NCBI GenBank assembly: GCA_035578175.1
Contig: JAQMRL010000003.1
Location: forward strand, 96,207,969 to 96,271,968
From: Catonia carolina
Lineage: Eukaryota; Arthropoda; Insecta; Hemiptera; Achilidae
Reading direction: 5' to 3'
Length of the DNA: 64,000 nucleotides
This document shows positions 12,540 to 24,775 of the stretch, piece by piece (position 1 is the stretch's first letter; each line of letters starts with the position of its first letter). A model generated the notes under the pieces. That model saw only the letters and a list, made by a program, of their open reading frames with translations. It searched no databases and was not told where the DNA came from. The position numbers and the translations under genes are program-made.

Positions 12540-12625
12540 TTTCAGACGTTGGCCGGGAATAGAAACCAGAACATTTTACTTTACAGCGCAGCACACTAAC
12601 CATTTCTCCACGGAAGCCACCCATT
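12540..12625 (-). repeat. tRNA-like sequence (tRNA pseudogene or SINE head)
   Basis: The minus strand reads TGGCTTCCGTGGAGAAATGG, then TTAGTGTGCTGCGC, and ends in GGTTTCTATTCCCGGCC, which has the layout of D arm, anticodon region and T arm with a weak B box. The acceptor stem does not pair well, so I do not call a functional tRNA. Confidence 0.45.
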
Positions 12626-13984
12626 TTATTTTTCAACTTCATGAGTTTTTTCTAAAAATTTATATTTGTTTAGGATTGGCTTTAAAATTAATTGGTAATG
12701 CGACTTAAGACAAATCATAGCCCTCCTCTATCTTCTACGGAGCTTTCATTGTAGGTTCCCTGGTACATTCGATGCATGTAGATCACGTGTAAGAGGATTT
12801 TATCTTAATTTTAATGTATTTTTAAAGGAACGATACAGGTTCAGAAATACATCATTCTCGTAAAGATATTATCAGGTAGTATTTTTCTTCTTCCAATAGC
12901 GATTCATAATGATGCCAACAATATTTCTACTTCCAGTACCAGTTGGTTATATTTGTACAGCGTGATTTGGCTTTCGACGTGTATTGTGGTGGGAGAAAAC
13001 AACCGATTTTATTTGTGTTTGCCGTCAAGCGTACAAAGCTTTTTCACTTTTTTTCCTAAATATCTGATTAAAAGTGTTAAGGAAGGCTAAAAACATGATA
13101 TGATCAATAAATTAATAAATAAATCAATAAATTTAAAGTAATAGTAGTTGCTAGTAGGCTATTTATTGAGCGTTACAAACAATTTTACATCACTTCAAAA
13201 GAAGCTAAATGACTCATTTTCTTGAGAAATATAATGGAATTTAATACAGAATTATAAATCTATACTAGTCTGAATTTAAAGGCGAATTACCTTTAAAAAT
13301 CACCTTCATAAACATTATGTATTTCCGAGAAGTATATCGATGCTTTTCTTAAAATTTTGCCAATTTCATTTATCTGGTAGTGTGTTTTTCTTATACAAGC
13401 TCGTATAAACAAGCTTATTATCTTGTTGTTAATAAGTAAACATCTCCACTGTTGGAAACTACGTCTAAAAATACTTTTAATTAAATAAAATTGAAAAATC
13501 GTAGATTTAAAGATTGTTTAATAGAATATCTGATATGAAAAAAATATAACTGATTCATCTAGCTTTGGAGAGGTAGCGTAGAAATTGAGTTTAAAAAATT
13601 GACCGATTGAATAAAAATTAGTTTCTTCAATAAATTCTGAGTAATGAAATGACATCTCTTTGAAGAAGTATAAAAATAATATATATGGTTTCAGGGTAGT
13701 TAACCCTTTACACCCCTTATACACAAGATGTATAAATAAAATATGTCACTTTTCCTAGGTATCACTTAAGAGTAAGAGCGTGCCAATTTTTTCCATAGAC
13801 TTCAGGAAGATAAAAAAATAATATGTATTACCTAAGGGTTGCCACCACCTTTTTACGCTAAGGAGAAAGTGGTAAATATTTAAATGAGAAATATTTTAAA
13901 AATAAATGATGATCAAAATACAGGAACGAGTAGGAACCTAAAGAAGAAGAAGGCTTTGTCAGTCCTTTCGCATTATGGACTAAT
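12626..13984. other. AT-rich DNA, no gene seen
   Basis: No recognisable gene. A short minus-strand ORF at 13518-13724 has no family features and base composition like its surroundings. Confidence 0.5.
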
Positions 13985-14371
13985 TTGCCCATAACGGCAG
14001 GTGGAGTGTTAAATTAATTGCACTCGATCTGCTGGTTTCAGGGCTACAAAAAATAGTTCTGCTTCTTATCACATAGTCAGTCAATTATATGACTGAACTA
14101 TTTAAGAACAGAAGAGGTAGAGGTGTGAAAGGCACCAGTCAGAGTTATGTCCTCTGAGAATAATGAATTTCACTATACAGCCAGACCCTGTGGTGAATGA
14201 AGTGAAGGTGTCATTTGCAGGGTGGAAAGTGGGTGCTTTTCGGAGGGTCTGTTATGCTGATACTCCTTCAACTTAGTGAGGAAGGCATAGTTAACCACCT
14301 CACTCCTCGTTTTTACTTAGTAAAACCTCTGGAGGTTCACACCAGCCTTTTGGCTATTGACCTAAACAATA
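13985..14371 (+). repeat. Repeat family P, full-length copy 2
   Basis: Runs from CCCATAACGGCAGGTGGAGT to GACCTAAACAA. It shares the whole ~390-bp layout with the copies at 21256, 26665 and 51526: AGGTGGAGTGT, ACTCRATCTG, GAACAGAAGAGGTAGAGGTGT, AATGAATTTC, CACCTCACTCCTCGTTTT. It has no ORF, no tRNA promoter boxes that I can see and no clear inverted ends, so its class is unknown. Confidence 0.85.
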
Positions 14372-17300
14372 AATAGACTAATACAGTGATTCTCTATATT
14401 AAACTGAATACAAGATATAAGGTAACAAATACAAAAAGAAAATATTGGGAAAACAACTTTTAATTACTATGAAAATACATGAAACTATAGTTGCAACCAA
14501 CAGAGGAAACATTAAAACAAACAAAAATAGAAAACTACATTACTGAATGTTTTAGTTTGATAGAACATTGTTTCTCCAATTTATAAAATAGGATGCAGAC
14601 AAAAAATTTTAAAACAGTTTTAAAAATGTTCTATTTACTATAAATCAATACTACTAAATAAATTATACCTTTCGTTATAGTCCAAAATGCAATAATATAT
14701 TTACAAATTAGTTTACTGAGAGTAAGAAATGAATTCAAATAAATTAGATCTCATCGATTAAGTTATTTTCGTTTTGTAATGCGTTACACGAAAACCTGAC
14801 TTAGTTTCTTACCTGAGATTAATTTTCCCTGCATCAATTCCGAATCAACATAAGTTAAATGAAGTAACTTTAATTATTAGCTAACAATCAAACCCACGTA
14901 AAGCGTAGGTTCGTTTCCAGGAATCCAATGCCTGTAAAGGAAACAAACTGGACAGAAACGTTGTACCTGTGCTATTAAATTTGAAAGACTTTTAAACAAA
15001 TCTGTTACGATGTATTATATTATAATATCTAAACCCGCAAGCTTCTGTATACAAAAATCCAATAAATCCTAATTTTAAGTTGTAGAATAGCAATCTATGT
15101 TCCAGTACGTCGTTGATCGATGATCTAATTCAATAACCAATTGTTGTCAAATTCAAGAAGTTAATTTAAAAATAATCATAAATAATAATCAAAATTAAAC
15201 AATTTCTAATTTTAAATTTTAATTTTCTTAAAAGTAATTAAATATATCAAGATGGATTATAAGATGAAAAGCTAACTGCAACAATGACTCGACGCCCCAT
15301 TTGATCCCGGTCGATGGATGGCTAGCAGCAAGAGAAGACAGCTAAGTCAAGTCAAATCGTAATTATAAAATATTTAATTTTTGAGCTCATAGCTAGAATA
15401 TATGTTAACATTTGATTAATATTGTAATAAATATTTATATATTAGTAATAATTCATTTAAAATATTTAATTTTATAAAAGTGTCATCAATAAATAAGAAC
15501 AAACATTTATAATTTGTAACACATTTTTCTTTATCAATTTTCAATTTTTACATTTCCATTTCATTAAATTATTTTTCAATTTCAATTTTTCATTTTTAAT
15601 TATTTATTTTTATTAAATTAACATTCTTTACAAAGTCTTTAGATATTTAACTTTAGATATTTTTGGAAGCTCTTTTTGCAGCCCGCACTCTGAATTCGCT
15701 CACTGAAGGTTTTTCTCCTTTCTTCCATTCATTCGATGTTCGACTTTTATTCTTCGTGGAAGACCTTTAAGTTAGTAATCCATAATTTAATCTTCTTCAT
15801 TTACTAATAATAACCTGTAATTCAATTAATATAACTGCTATTAATAATAAATCCATTGATATTATATTGTTGCAGTAGTATATTAGCTGTAAATATTTAG
15901 AAAGAGTTACAACCTGTTATTTTTTTATTTTTAGCTTGTGCGATTTGTTTATAAAAACAATATCTGAGCCTCACCTAAGTGTTTAAAAACTAGTTTTATA
16001 GTTCACAGTGAAGCTCAGCAGATAATTTTCAGAGTCACTGAAAAATGTAACAACGAATCTTAATCTAAAGTATTCCATTATCTTATCAGTCAGGCTACTA
16101 AGAGAGCTGTTGATTACAATGGGAAATCATCTGAAATCTTTATTATAAAACTTAAAAATATTTCATTTGGTAGGTTACTATAATAATATGCAAGTTAATA
16201 TACTATGTCAAAGGTAATACGGGTCACACGTTTTTGGGTAAGCTAGTAAACATACTCTAACTTTTACACTACATTATTCTTACATTCACCTCAGGCACAC
16301 AGAGATGATGGCAAACAAATCGGCCTACTTTGGAGTGCAGCAGCTATCTTTTTTCGCCTGCTGTTGTTTGCTTCCATTTCGCTGGTCTTTCCCTCTATTA
16401 TCTTCCAAATAAAATAAATATACTGTGTACCTGTAAACTTCGAACAAAAAAGTATATAATAATTAACTAGTATTTTATTTGTCATATCAGCAGTGTCCTA
16501 ACAAAGATCACAATACGTACCGTAAGTTATGGGTCTAATGACGGGTATTGCATTAAAGATAGTAATTTATTTTTAAATGCTTTTACCTTGCTCAGTATTG
16601 ATCATTTCCCGAGCGATAGCTTACTATCAATCTGCATAAACCTAATGAGATAACTGTTTGTTACGAGTAAATTACTATCGCAATTGCCACGACCACAAAT
16701 AGATTAAAGTATTCTACGTACGTAGATTAAAGAGATGATGAATCTTGTCAAACGACTCCCTTCGTTGATTTCCTCAATCACAACTAAACATATAAAAAAA
16801 AACATTTTTTTTCCTTTCGTGTTTTTAAATACAAACGGCCAATATGATTTTGATATAGGCTTAAGTCGTGGGTATTTTTATCTCTGCTCGGTTTTAAAAG
16901 CTGGGACGAATAATTGAAGTTTGAAGACCATTCTTTGAACCCATATCGCTATGAAATATCTTTTTTTACTTTTTTTTGGTTAAAAGTTAAAAATTTCAAT
17001 AGCATGCGGCAACTAAAATCAAAGCCAACAGGGTCTGTAATACGATAAAACGTATTATGTTCTCAAAATATTGTATAAAATTACAATGAATAATAAATTT
17101 AAAAAAAATCTTTATTAGTCAGTAACTAAAAGGGAAATAGACATCGCTAACAAATAAAATAATGACAAGAATTGTTACACTATTTAAAAATTGCGTTTAC
17201 GTAAACAACTAATTCTATAAAGTATTTATTAAAAAGTCACTATATTATTATTTTTTATCTAGTGTAAAACACTCAAAAGATTTTATTTTTTCAATGTAAA

Positions 17301-17473
17301 GAATGAAATATTATAACATATGTTTAATACCCTGTAAACAATGTAATATTAAAAACATAACTTAATTTTAAACATGAGTGAATGACGCTAAATGAAACCC
17401 AACTTCTGTTGGATGTAAAATACGGAAAATCACTACTAATTATTGACACTAAACTTAACTGTTAAAAAATCTG
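14372..17473. other. AT-rich DNA, no gene seen
   Basis: Three kilobases without a supportable gene. Small GC-richer patches at 15285-15345, 15675-15775 and 16290-16400 remain unassigned. Confidence 0.5.
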
Positions 17474-18823
17474 GTGTGATACACTCACACAACTTTCTCT
17501 TGCCAATGCAAATAATTAACAATATAAACTAACATTAGTAATAAAACATTAGAAATAAAAAAACTAACCTCAATAAACATAACCTAATTTTAATCATGAG
17601 TGAAAGACGCAAAATGAAAATCAACCTCAGTTTGGCTTAAAAATACGGAAAATCACTCTTTCACGCTAAACTAGGCTCTGTAGAGAAAAATGCTTTAACA
17701 AAAGTTGTAGAGCTCTTAATTTCCTATAAATTTGGTTATTCACTATTGTCGTAAAATGCATACTAAGAATGAAATCTTTAAAAAACCGATTTTTCACAAG
17801 TTTTCGTGAGAAAAAAAAACAGAAAATCGCTAATTACCGCTAAACTGAGCTTTATACAAAAAGTTTTTTTGAAATAAATGTTGTAGGATTTTAAATTCTC
17901 TACAACTTTTACTGGTTACATTTTTGCGCTAAAATGCATATTAAAGTCGCAATCTTAAAAAATAATTTTTTTACGTGCAAACAGCCTCTCCAAAAATTTC
18001 AGCAGTCATGGCGCCTACCCTATCTTGTAGAGCATAAAAGATTTAGTAAATGAGGTGATTTAAAAAAAAATCGTAGGACCCGTTTTTGAGAAAATCGCAA
18101 AAAAGTGAAAAATTATACGAATAAATTACTATTTCCGGTTGACTGATTTTGATGAAAATGTTCGTGTCAGGTCCAGTAGTAGTATCTATTTTAAGTTTCA
18201 AGTTACGAGTTCGTACGATGTTCAGTTCTTGAGATATTTTGATCACACACACACAGGCAAATCGCTAAAAACATGTTTTTTGGATTCAGGGGGTCTAAAA
18301 ACGTGTAGATCCGGTGAAAACTCGATTTCGAAAAATCGTGTTTTTAAAAAGTAGGTTGTTTAATTTTCTATAACTTGGATTATATACACTTTTGTCGTTA
18401 AATGTTCATATATGAAGGCCGTAATCTTTATAAAAAAAACATTTTTCATCACAAGAACACAAACCGCTACGAGTTATAAGAGACATAGCGCTTACCCAAT
18501 CTTGTAGAGCATAAAATATTTAGTAAAAAATATTAGTGAAAAATTGGATGAATGAACGACTACTATCGGTTGACCAATTTTGATGAAAATGTTCGTGTCG
18601 GGTCCCCTTGTGGTATCTATCTTAAGTTCCAATGTTCAACCAGTACGTTATTCAGTTTTTAAGATATTTTGTTCACACGCAGACCACTCGCTAAAAACTT
18701 GTAGTTTTCGATTCAGGAGGCTTAAAAACATATTTTTTTGGTGAAAACTCGATTTTGAAAAATCGACATGAAAACGACACATTTCTTTCCTATATATTCA
18801 CATAGGGCAAGATAAAGTAAAAA
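17474..18823 (-). repeat. TIR repeat family T, copy B (inverted, internally duplicated)
   Basis: On the plus strand it begins CTGGTGTGATACACTCACAC, then AACTTTCTCTTGCCAATGC, and ends CATAGGGCAAGATAAAGT, so it is the reverse of copies A and G. It has only a (CA)5 at 18244 where copies A and G have long TG tracts. The segment with ATTTTGATGAAAATGTTCGTG occurs twice (near 18145 and 18577), each followed by AGATATTTTG and CGCTAAAAAC, so part of the unit is duplicated. Confidence 0.85.
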
Positions 18824-19035
18824 TTAGTTCTTACTGTATGCATTACTATAGTATTATACAAATTAATAAACGTTCTGTAATCCGAAAAGTGGGGCCAAAC
18901 TGATTTAGGATAACCGAAATTTTCAGACTACTCAGGATTCGAGGTTAATTCATCATCATCATAAACAATACGTTGGCCTATTAGGCCTCCTAGCCTGCTT
19001 CAACTTCAAATTTGGTAATCTACTTATTCTTAAAA

Positions 19036-19190
19036 AATGTGGGATTCCCATCTCCTCCGAGATAACACCGTTGTGTCGGTTCCAAGCCCGGGGTCGCATC
19101 TTGCAAGAGATGGGAAAATGTGGTGGAGGAGAAGTAACAACCTCATTAAAAAAGTGAGTCCATCGGGTCTTGATGTAATTAAGGTTAGTT
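19036..19190. other. GC-richer exon-like segment of unknown nature
   Basis: About 150 bp clearly richer in GC than its surroundings, open on both strands: TTG-initiated plus-strand frame 19037-19264 with SRDGKMWWRRSNNL-like sequence, and a minus frame reading KMRPRAWNRHNGVISEEMG. It may be a fragment of a repeated or mobile sequence. I do not recognise a family. Confidence 0.35.
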
Positions 19191-21255
19191 ATTTTAGTTT
19201 TCTTCTTCCTGGCAGTTTTAAAGAGAGTATTTTTTTCTTTAATGGGTTCTTCTCCTTTTTCTAGTTAGAAAATAATTTTTAGTTAAGGCCTATTCCAGAA
19301 AAAATTAAGAATTGTTTTAAAAAAGAAAGTCGGTAGAAGTTAGGTCATTTACAATTTTTTTAAATACCTATTTTAAAAGGCTCTAATCAATAAACTTTGT
19401 ACTTATAATAGTAATAAGTCCGTTTAAAGCAGGAGTGTGATTACTAGTTACTGTTCGGTAATAACGTTTAACAGAAACAATAAGAGGTTATTACAAAAGA
19501 TTCAGCATTATTTTTGGAGCTTTAGACAAAATCTTCTTTACTATGAGACGGTTTCTAAATATATTTTATTCAATGCTAAAGTTGTTTAAAACTCGAAGAA
19601 AAATATTAAATCGTGAAAAAAGACAGCTTAAAGTTTTAAAATTTTAAAGTAATTTTGTTTCATCACGTATATTTATAAAAGAAATTAAAAAGAAGATAAA
19701 CAGATTAGATTTAAAAAACGTTTATTGATTTCCCATCAAGCCTATAATAATGGTGACTTCTTTATATCTTGTACATAAATTTTGTATAAATATCTTTTTT
19801 TAAATTAAATTTTTACTAATAAAAATATTTATACATTTTTTTAAAATGAAATTTCTATTTGGCCTTCTGGTCAGCCCAATCAGCCAGCTAGTAGAAAGTC
19901 ATTATTATTTGTTAAGTAACACTGATTGGACAAGCGACTTTGCATGGTGACCAGCTGCAGCCATTCGTGAACAAACTCTACTGGGGGTCCGTATTCAAAT
20001 TCATGTCTAATCCACGTTAAAAATACAGCAAAAAGCAGGAATCAAATTGGGCGGTTGTCAATAATGTACAGTTCCCTATGACAAATACAGTAGGCCTAAA
20101 AGAAAAAATCTTCTACTTTGGTCTCCAAGCTTACCCACTTAGTCATCTGGAAGAAAGCTGGTTCAAAATTTTAAGTTAAGTTAATTAAATGAGCGATTTA
20201 TTTTAGTGACAACCTGAAAATTATATTACAGCAATATCATCTAAAAGGCCGTTCCTGACAATTTAATTAAAATAAAATTTATGAAACAATATTTAAACGC
20301 TATTCGTGTAGTATATTCGAGTATGTATATTTACATTTAAGAACAAAAAGTGACTAATTCAGAAAAAAATTTTGTTTATAATATTTTGGTTTTAGCAAAC
20401 ACAAAAATAAAGATTTTTTTAAATTTGAAAACACTATATATAAAGCTGATAACTACGTATGATTCAAGCATAGCAATACAATTATATGTTTAGCTGACCA
20501 ATGGCAGATCCATTTTTACGTTCGCGTATACGTCATGCCAAAAATAAAACAAAAGCAGCGATCAAATTGGTAAAACGTCAGTAGTGTAAAATTCCCAGAA
20601 ACAAAATAGGCTAAAAATTATTATAAGGAACAGCAGTACCAGTTAGTATTTATTATACTTCGGGGATTTCGAGAAAGGAAAACTTTTAAATTCCCAGTTG
20701 TTTTTAATTTTACAAGTATAAGTTGGTACATTATTTGGGTTCTAGGCTACAAGATCCACGTACTTGTAATTCAATGCGTGAAAAATACCCACCCACAAGT
20801 ATTCCATGTTAAATTTGTTTGTTGATCCTCAAATGGCCTTGAAATTAACAAAGGAGTACATTTCTAGTAACAAAAACATAAAATATTAGGTACATTTTTC
20901 TTTTGTCCCATATGTTAAATTTACAATAATTTTATTCTCCATTGTTATACGATTTATGAACCCCAACCGTTTTTACTTCAAAATAAAACTGTGTTTATTA
21001 AATATTCCACATCCAGTACGGTTATAAAACGCACGTAACTTGATAATATTTTATCAAATCTTTTACAAAAACAAAAAACTATACGAAATTTTATTATAAA
21101 TAACTTTTGAATCGTCATAACTCATTTATGTTTGGGCCAAATCCAATAAAATTATTTTTTAAATTATCATAAAACCGACAATATTAATTATTTCCTTAAG
21201 TTATCTCAGTTATAATAAAACTCTACTTTTTTATCTTCAGCATAATCAAATTAAG
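19191..21255. other. AT-rich DNA with one diverged direct duplication
   Basis: No gene. The stretches near 19990-20110 and 20515-20625 resemble each other (AAAAGCAGGAATCAAATTGG versus AAAGCAGCGATCAAATTGG, and later TAGGCCTAAAA versus TAGGCTAAAAA). Confidence 0.5.
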
Positions 21256-21650
21256 ATGCCCATAACAGGCAGGTGGAGTGTTAAATTATTTACACTCGAT
21301 CTGCAAGTTCCAGGGCTACAAAAAAATAGTACTGTTTCTTTTTTTATGGTCAGCCAATTACATGACTGAAACATTTAAGACAAGACGAGGTAGAGGTGTA
21401 TAAGATACTAGTCAGAGTCGGAGTAATGAATTTCTTTGTACAGCCAGACTCTTGTGGTGAAAGAAGTGAAGCTGTCATTTGCAGGGTGGAAAGTAGACGC
21501 TTTTCATAGGGTCTGACATGCTGATAAGTATAGGATACTCTTCCACTCAATAAGGAACGTTAGTAAACCACCTCACTGCTCGTTTTACTTAATAAGGTCT
21601 CTAGAGGTTGAAACTAGCCTTTCTGCTGATGACCTGAACAACAACAATCA
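21256..21650 (+). repeat. Repeat family P, full-length copy 3
   Basis: Same layout as the copies at 13985, 26665 and 51526, from GCCCATAACAGGCAGGTGG to GATGACCTGAACAACAAC. It ends only 36 bp before the first LRR exon, so it lies in the intron just upstream of the splice acceptor. Confidence 0.85.
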
Positions 21651-21686
21651 AATTGAATTGTTCATTTTGTGTTTTTTTTTTTTCAG

Positions 21687-21752
21687 AAATATGGTGAAGA
21701 ATCAGATTACTCATTTATTGACGGCAGAAGTTCATGTCAACACGGAACAACT
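21687..21752 (+). CDS. LRR exon 1 of an LGR-type receptor (partial gene)
   Basis: A 66-nt exon between a long pyrimidine tract ending TTTCAG and the donor GTAAGT. Read with one base carried in and two carried out, it encodes NMVKNQITHLLTAEVHVNTEQ plus the first two bases of a Leu codon. The NQITHL part fits the LxxNxIxxL core of a leucine-rich repeat. The phase matches the next two exons exactly, giving one continuous open frame across all three. The gene must continue on both sides: no start, signal peptide or transmembrane part is seen here. Leucine-rich repeats of such receptors lie outside the cell and bind hormone. Confidence 0.65.
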
Positions 21753-23976
21753 GTAAGTAGCTAAATTTTTAATAATAATTTCTTTTGTTTAATTACCAAA
21801 ACATGGCTTTTAAATCTTAAAATCTTAGAATTTTTTGTCTAGCATCCGTATAAATATTCTAGACGATTTAAAGTTTGCTAAAAAGAACATTAACCTGTTT
21901 GATAGAAATAATTTCAATGATAAATTTACCACACACCCAAAAAGCCACTGTTTCGTATAATTTATTTTTCATTTAACTTATTTATTTTTATTTGTTTTAC
22001 GGTTTATCTACCACAGAGCAGCAAAACCACAAACATTACTTATAAAATAAAAAAGTTTTAAATTAAATGTTAATTTTATTAATTATCATACTACAAGCCG
22101 CAACGCGCAGCCAGTGGCGGGTCACGAGTTATTCTGGTTTATTCTGGCTTTTTTAAGTAAAAGGATAATTCAAATAATATTTTTCAATTCACAAAATGTT
22201 ACTTTTGCAAACATTTCCATCAAATTGACTAAAGTGATGAACAAATTTAAACGTTTAAGTCTAAAACACTACGAAAAATTATAGACACTCCCTTTTATGT
22301 AACTGACCCCATCCTACATAATAAGCTACAAATAGGCTACCATATATAAATTAAATTTTTGTACGATTTAACATACTTTTCAGTAAGAAACTGTTACACA
22401 CCCCTAAACCGACTTATATTTAAGTTGTTGTCCGATAATCACCTGGTAATGCAACTAAACGTTTGCGACGTTTCTGGAGGAGGGACCTCAATAGGCAATA
22501 GTTTTTAATCATCTATTTAATTTTTAAATCGGTTCGGAGTCTCACTATTGAGTGGTGCCACTCTGATCCATAAAGGCATTGTTACACTTCCCTCGATCCC
22601 ATTCAGTCGTTGTAAGTATTATACAATACTTTTTTTAAAGACTCGCAAACTCCCCTACATTCCATCGTCTTCATCCACTTTTATGGCTGGTTGCAAGGAT
22701 GTGAGGTGGTACAGTAAAACAGCAACCTCCTTGATTTAATGCTCTATTTTATTCATTCTCATTTTTCTTTTACTAGTAAAAACAAATTCCGAGCCTAACA
22801 TATAACATACAATACACGAAGAACTTGTGACTACGATAATAAAATAAAACCGAAAAATAAAAAAATTTACTAAAGCTATCGAGGTGTATAACATATAAAT
22901 CGTACCTATGATATTCATAAAGAGTGGTATTTCGTTAATCATAAAGTCTTACAAAGATTTAAGATCTACAAAGTATTGAAAGACTCTATTAGCTCTTATT
23001 AAAACTAAAATTTCAAAAACTAGTAACTTCATATACCTCTGTGTAGCATACTGTAAATTCTTGTCATATAATTTTAACATAATATGCAGTCATTTATCAG
23101 GTTATATGAAACATATTAACCTGTTCAGTTTCTCTAAATAATACTGTATACTAATATAGTATCATTAACGAAAATTAAATACCTTCAAATATTTTGAAAG
23201 GAACAATTTCACATTTAGAAATAATTTTATCTTCTTAATTTATATTTGAATAATGTTTAAACATCTCAAAGAGATTCTAAACGAGGAGTTGTTTAAAGTA
23301 ATTATTAATCATCGTATGCCTACTTAGAAACAAAACAGAATGTAAGTTATTAGCCTTTAAATGAAAAATTAAAACTTTCTTAATATAAAATTTGAAATTA
23401 AAATAATTCTATAGGTTTTATTTTAATTGTCTATTTTTTTTTTGAAAAGAATATCTTATTCAAAAATTAATTTAATTATATCTGAGTTCTTCATTTACTT
23501 CCTGAGACATGTTTACTGTTTACCTTGGAGATAACATAGAAATTTTATGATGAGAATACTAATGTTGGAAGAATTCTAATGAACTTATTTAAGGAAATAA
23601 AATATGTAAATGGTACAGTTCGAATATAAAACACAAACAAGATCGTTCTAATTGTATATTTAATATTTGTTTTTACATTTTATAAAATTAATTAATAAAT
23701 AAAATTTTTTTACCTTTTTTCTTCGGTATTTATCAAATAATTATATTTTACGCAATTTTATTATAAAGTAAAACTCAAGCGACATAAAATGTTTTTAATT
23801 ATTCTAAAAATTTACAACCTGTAAGTTTTAGGGGCAATTTATAAATAATTTGACAAAATAAAATCATAGTTAAAACAATGCCACATGTTTTTAACAAAAC
23901 AGAAAACATATTTATTCAAAATTTCTATTTTTAGCTTTACATATAGTACTAAAAGCTTTTCATATATAAGTAATCG

Positions 23977-24010
23977 ACTAGCATACCCCGCGCGGCTTCG
24001 CGCGCGAAAC
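23977..24010 (-). mobile_element. Helitron-type 3' terminus
   Basis: On the minus strand a GC hairpin (CGCGCGAAGCCGCGCG, 23989-24006) lies a few bases before CTAGT (23981-23977). A short hairpin ahead of CTRR with host T is the 3' end signature of Helitrons. The rest of the element would extend to higher coordinates, possibly to about 24340, but no helicase is seen and the 5' TC end cannot be placed. Confidence 0.55.
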
Positions 24011-24117
24011 ATGCATAATAATTTTTTTTAAAATAAATATGTAACAGAAATCGTGTAGCTGCTGAATGAAGTAAATCCCAAAGTACATACACACACGCGC
24101 ACGCGCGCACGCACGCA

Positions 24118-24336
24118 CTCATAGTTTATTCGAAATAGCATTAAAGAATTACTTAAATGGAGTAAAGAACAGAGGGAATTTTATAATGTGGTCATGCGTC
24201 TGTGGTACCACTTATAATACCTACCTAATACGAATAACACAAAAGGGAATTTTTACTTTCGCAAAGAGACTTTTTATTCAGAAAAGTTACCACCCTTCAG
24301 AGACTTACTATCATGCTATTTCGAATGAACTATACA
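24118..24336. repeat. 22-bp inverted repeat pair inside LRR intron
   Basis: CATAGTTTATTCGAAATAGCAT at 24119-24140 is repeated inverted, with two or three differences, at 24314-24335. The ~170 bp between has no coding features. It lies just beside the Helitron terminus and may belong to the same non-autonomous insertion. Confidence 0.6.
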
Positions 24337-24411
24337 ACGTTTTGATAAATTCCCCCGCAAATGACTCTTGGTAGTCTTTATACGTATGTATGTACTATAC
24401 TTCAACAATAG

Positions 24412-24438
24412 TACACACACACACACACACACACACAC
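24412..24438. repeat. (CA)n microsatellite
   Basis: About 13 CA units, 130 bp before the acceptor of LRR exon 2. A shorter CG-interrupted CA tract lies at 24088-24118. Confidence 0.9.
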
Positions 24439-24564
24439 GCACGTATACAAAAACACACAAAACGAAGTTCTGATCATTTCCCCGCGTACGTCTCTTACCA
24501 TCATTAAATATTTTTTTGGTATTTTTTATTATTTTTCCTGTCATAACACTTTTCTTTGTTTTAG

Positions 24565-24633
24565 GTTTCTCGACTACAATCAAATAGAAGAAGTTGACAA
24601 CCGTGCGTTTGAGAAATCTCAAATTGGAAGACT
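24565..24633 (+). CDS. LRR exon 2 of an LGR-type receptor
   Basis: A 69-nt exon between CTTTGTTTTAG and GTAAGT. It completes the split Leu codon and then encodes FLDYNQIEEVDNRAFEKSQI, then GR and two bases of the next Leu codon. LFLDYNQIEEVDNRAF is a clean leucine-rich repeat (LxLxxNxIxxxxxxAF). Exon length of about 69-78 nt with phase 2 at both borders is the known arrangement of LRR exons in glycoprotein-hormone receptors. In those receptors the comparable repeat (YNNGF..V...AF) precedes one with N-K-x-L-x-x-I-x-x-D-A-F, as here. LGR type A (Lgr1, receptor of the GPA2/GPB5 heterodimer) is therefore my best guess; a type B LGR is the alternative. Confidence 0.75.
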
Positions 24634-24704
24634 GTAAGTTAATTTTTATACTTGACCATTAGTATCAATTAAAATTTTTATGTTTAAAGAAGAAGAGAGT
24701 TGAA

Positions 24705-24775
24705 GGATCATTTCATCCTTCACCGTCTGCATTAGCAGTAATTGCAGAACAGTTGGACGTTAAACGAAAAAAAAG
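24705..24775 (+). repeat. SINE tail fragment
   Basis: CACCGTCTGCATTAGCAGTA and GGACGTTAAACGAAAAAAAAG match the 3' domain and A-tail of the SINEs at 4667 and 58048. The tRNA-like head is missing. Confidence 0.8.

Larger units (their letters stand above)
21753..24564 (+). other. Intron between LRR exons 1 and 2
   Basis: About 2.8 kb, GTAAGT to TTTTAG, AT-rich. It holds a Helitron terminus (23977), a 22-bp inverted repeat pair (24118/24314) and a (CA)n tract (24412). No other gene is seen; the ORF at 22548-22739 has no family features. Confidence 0.6.

Noticed and set aside
18865..18955. Segment with GGATAACCGAAATTTTCAGA, resembling pogo/Tigger-type ends (also 46400-46460)
   Set aside because: No inverted partner or TA flanks could be paired; too little evidence for an element call.
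21350..21550. ORFs within repeat P copies (also 5997-6182 and 51702-51932)
   Set aside because: Not conserved in frame among the six copies; fortuitous.
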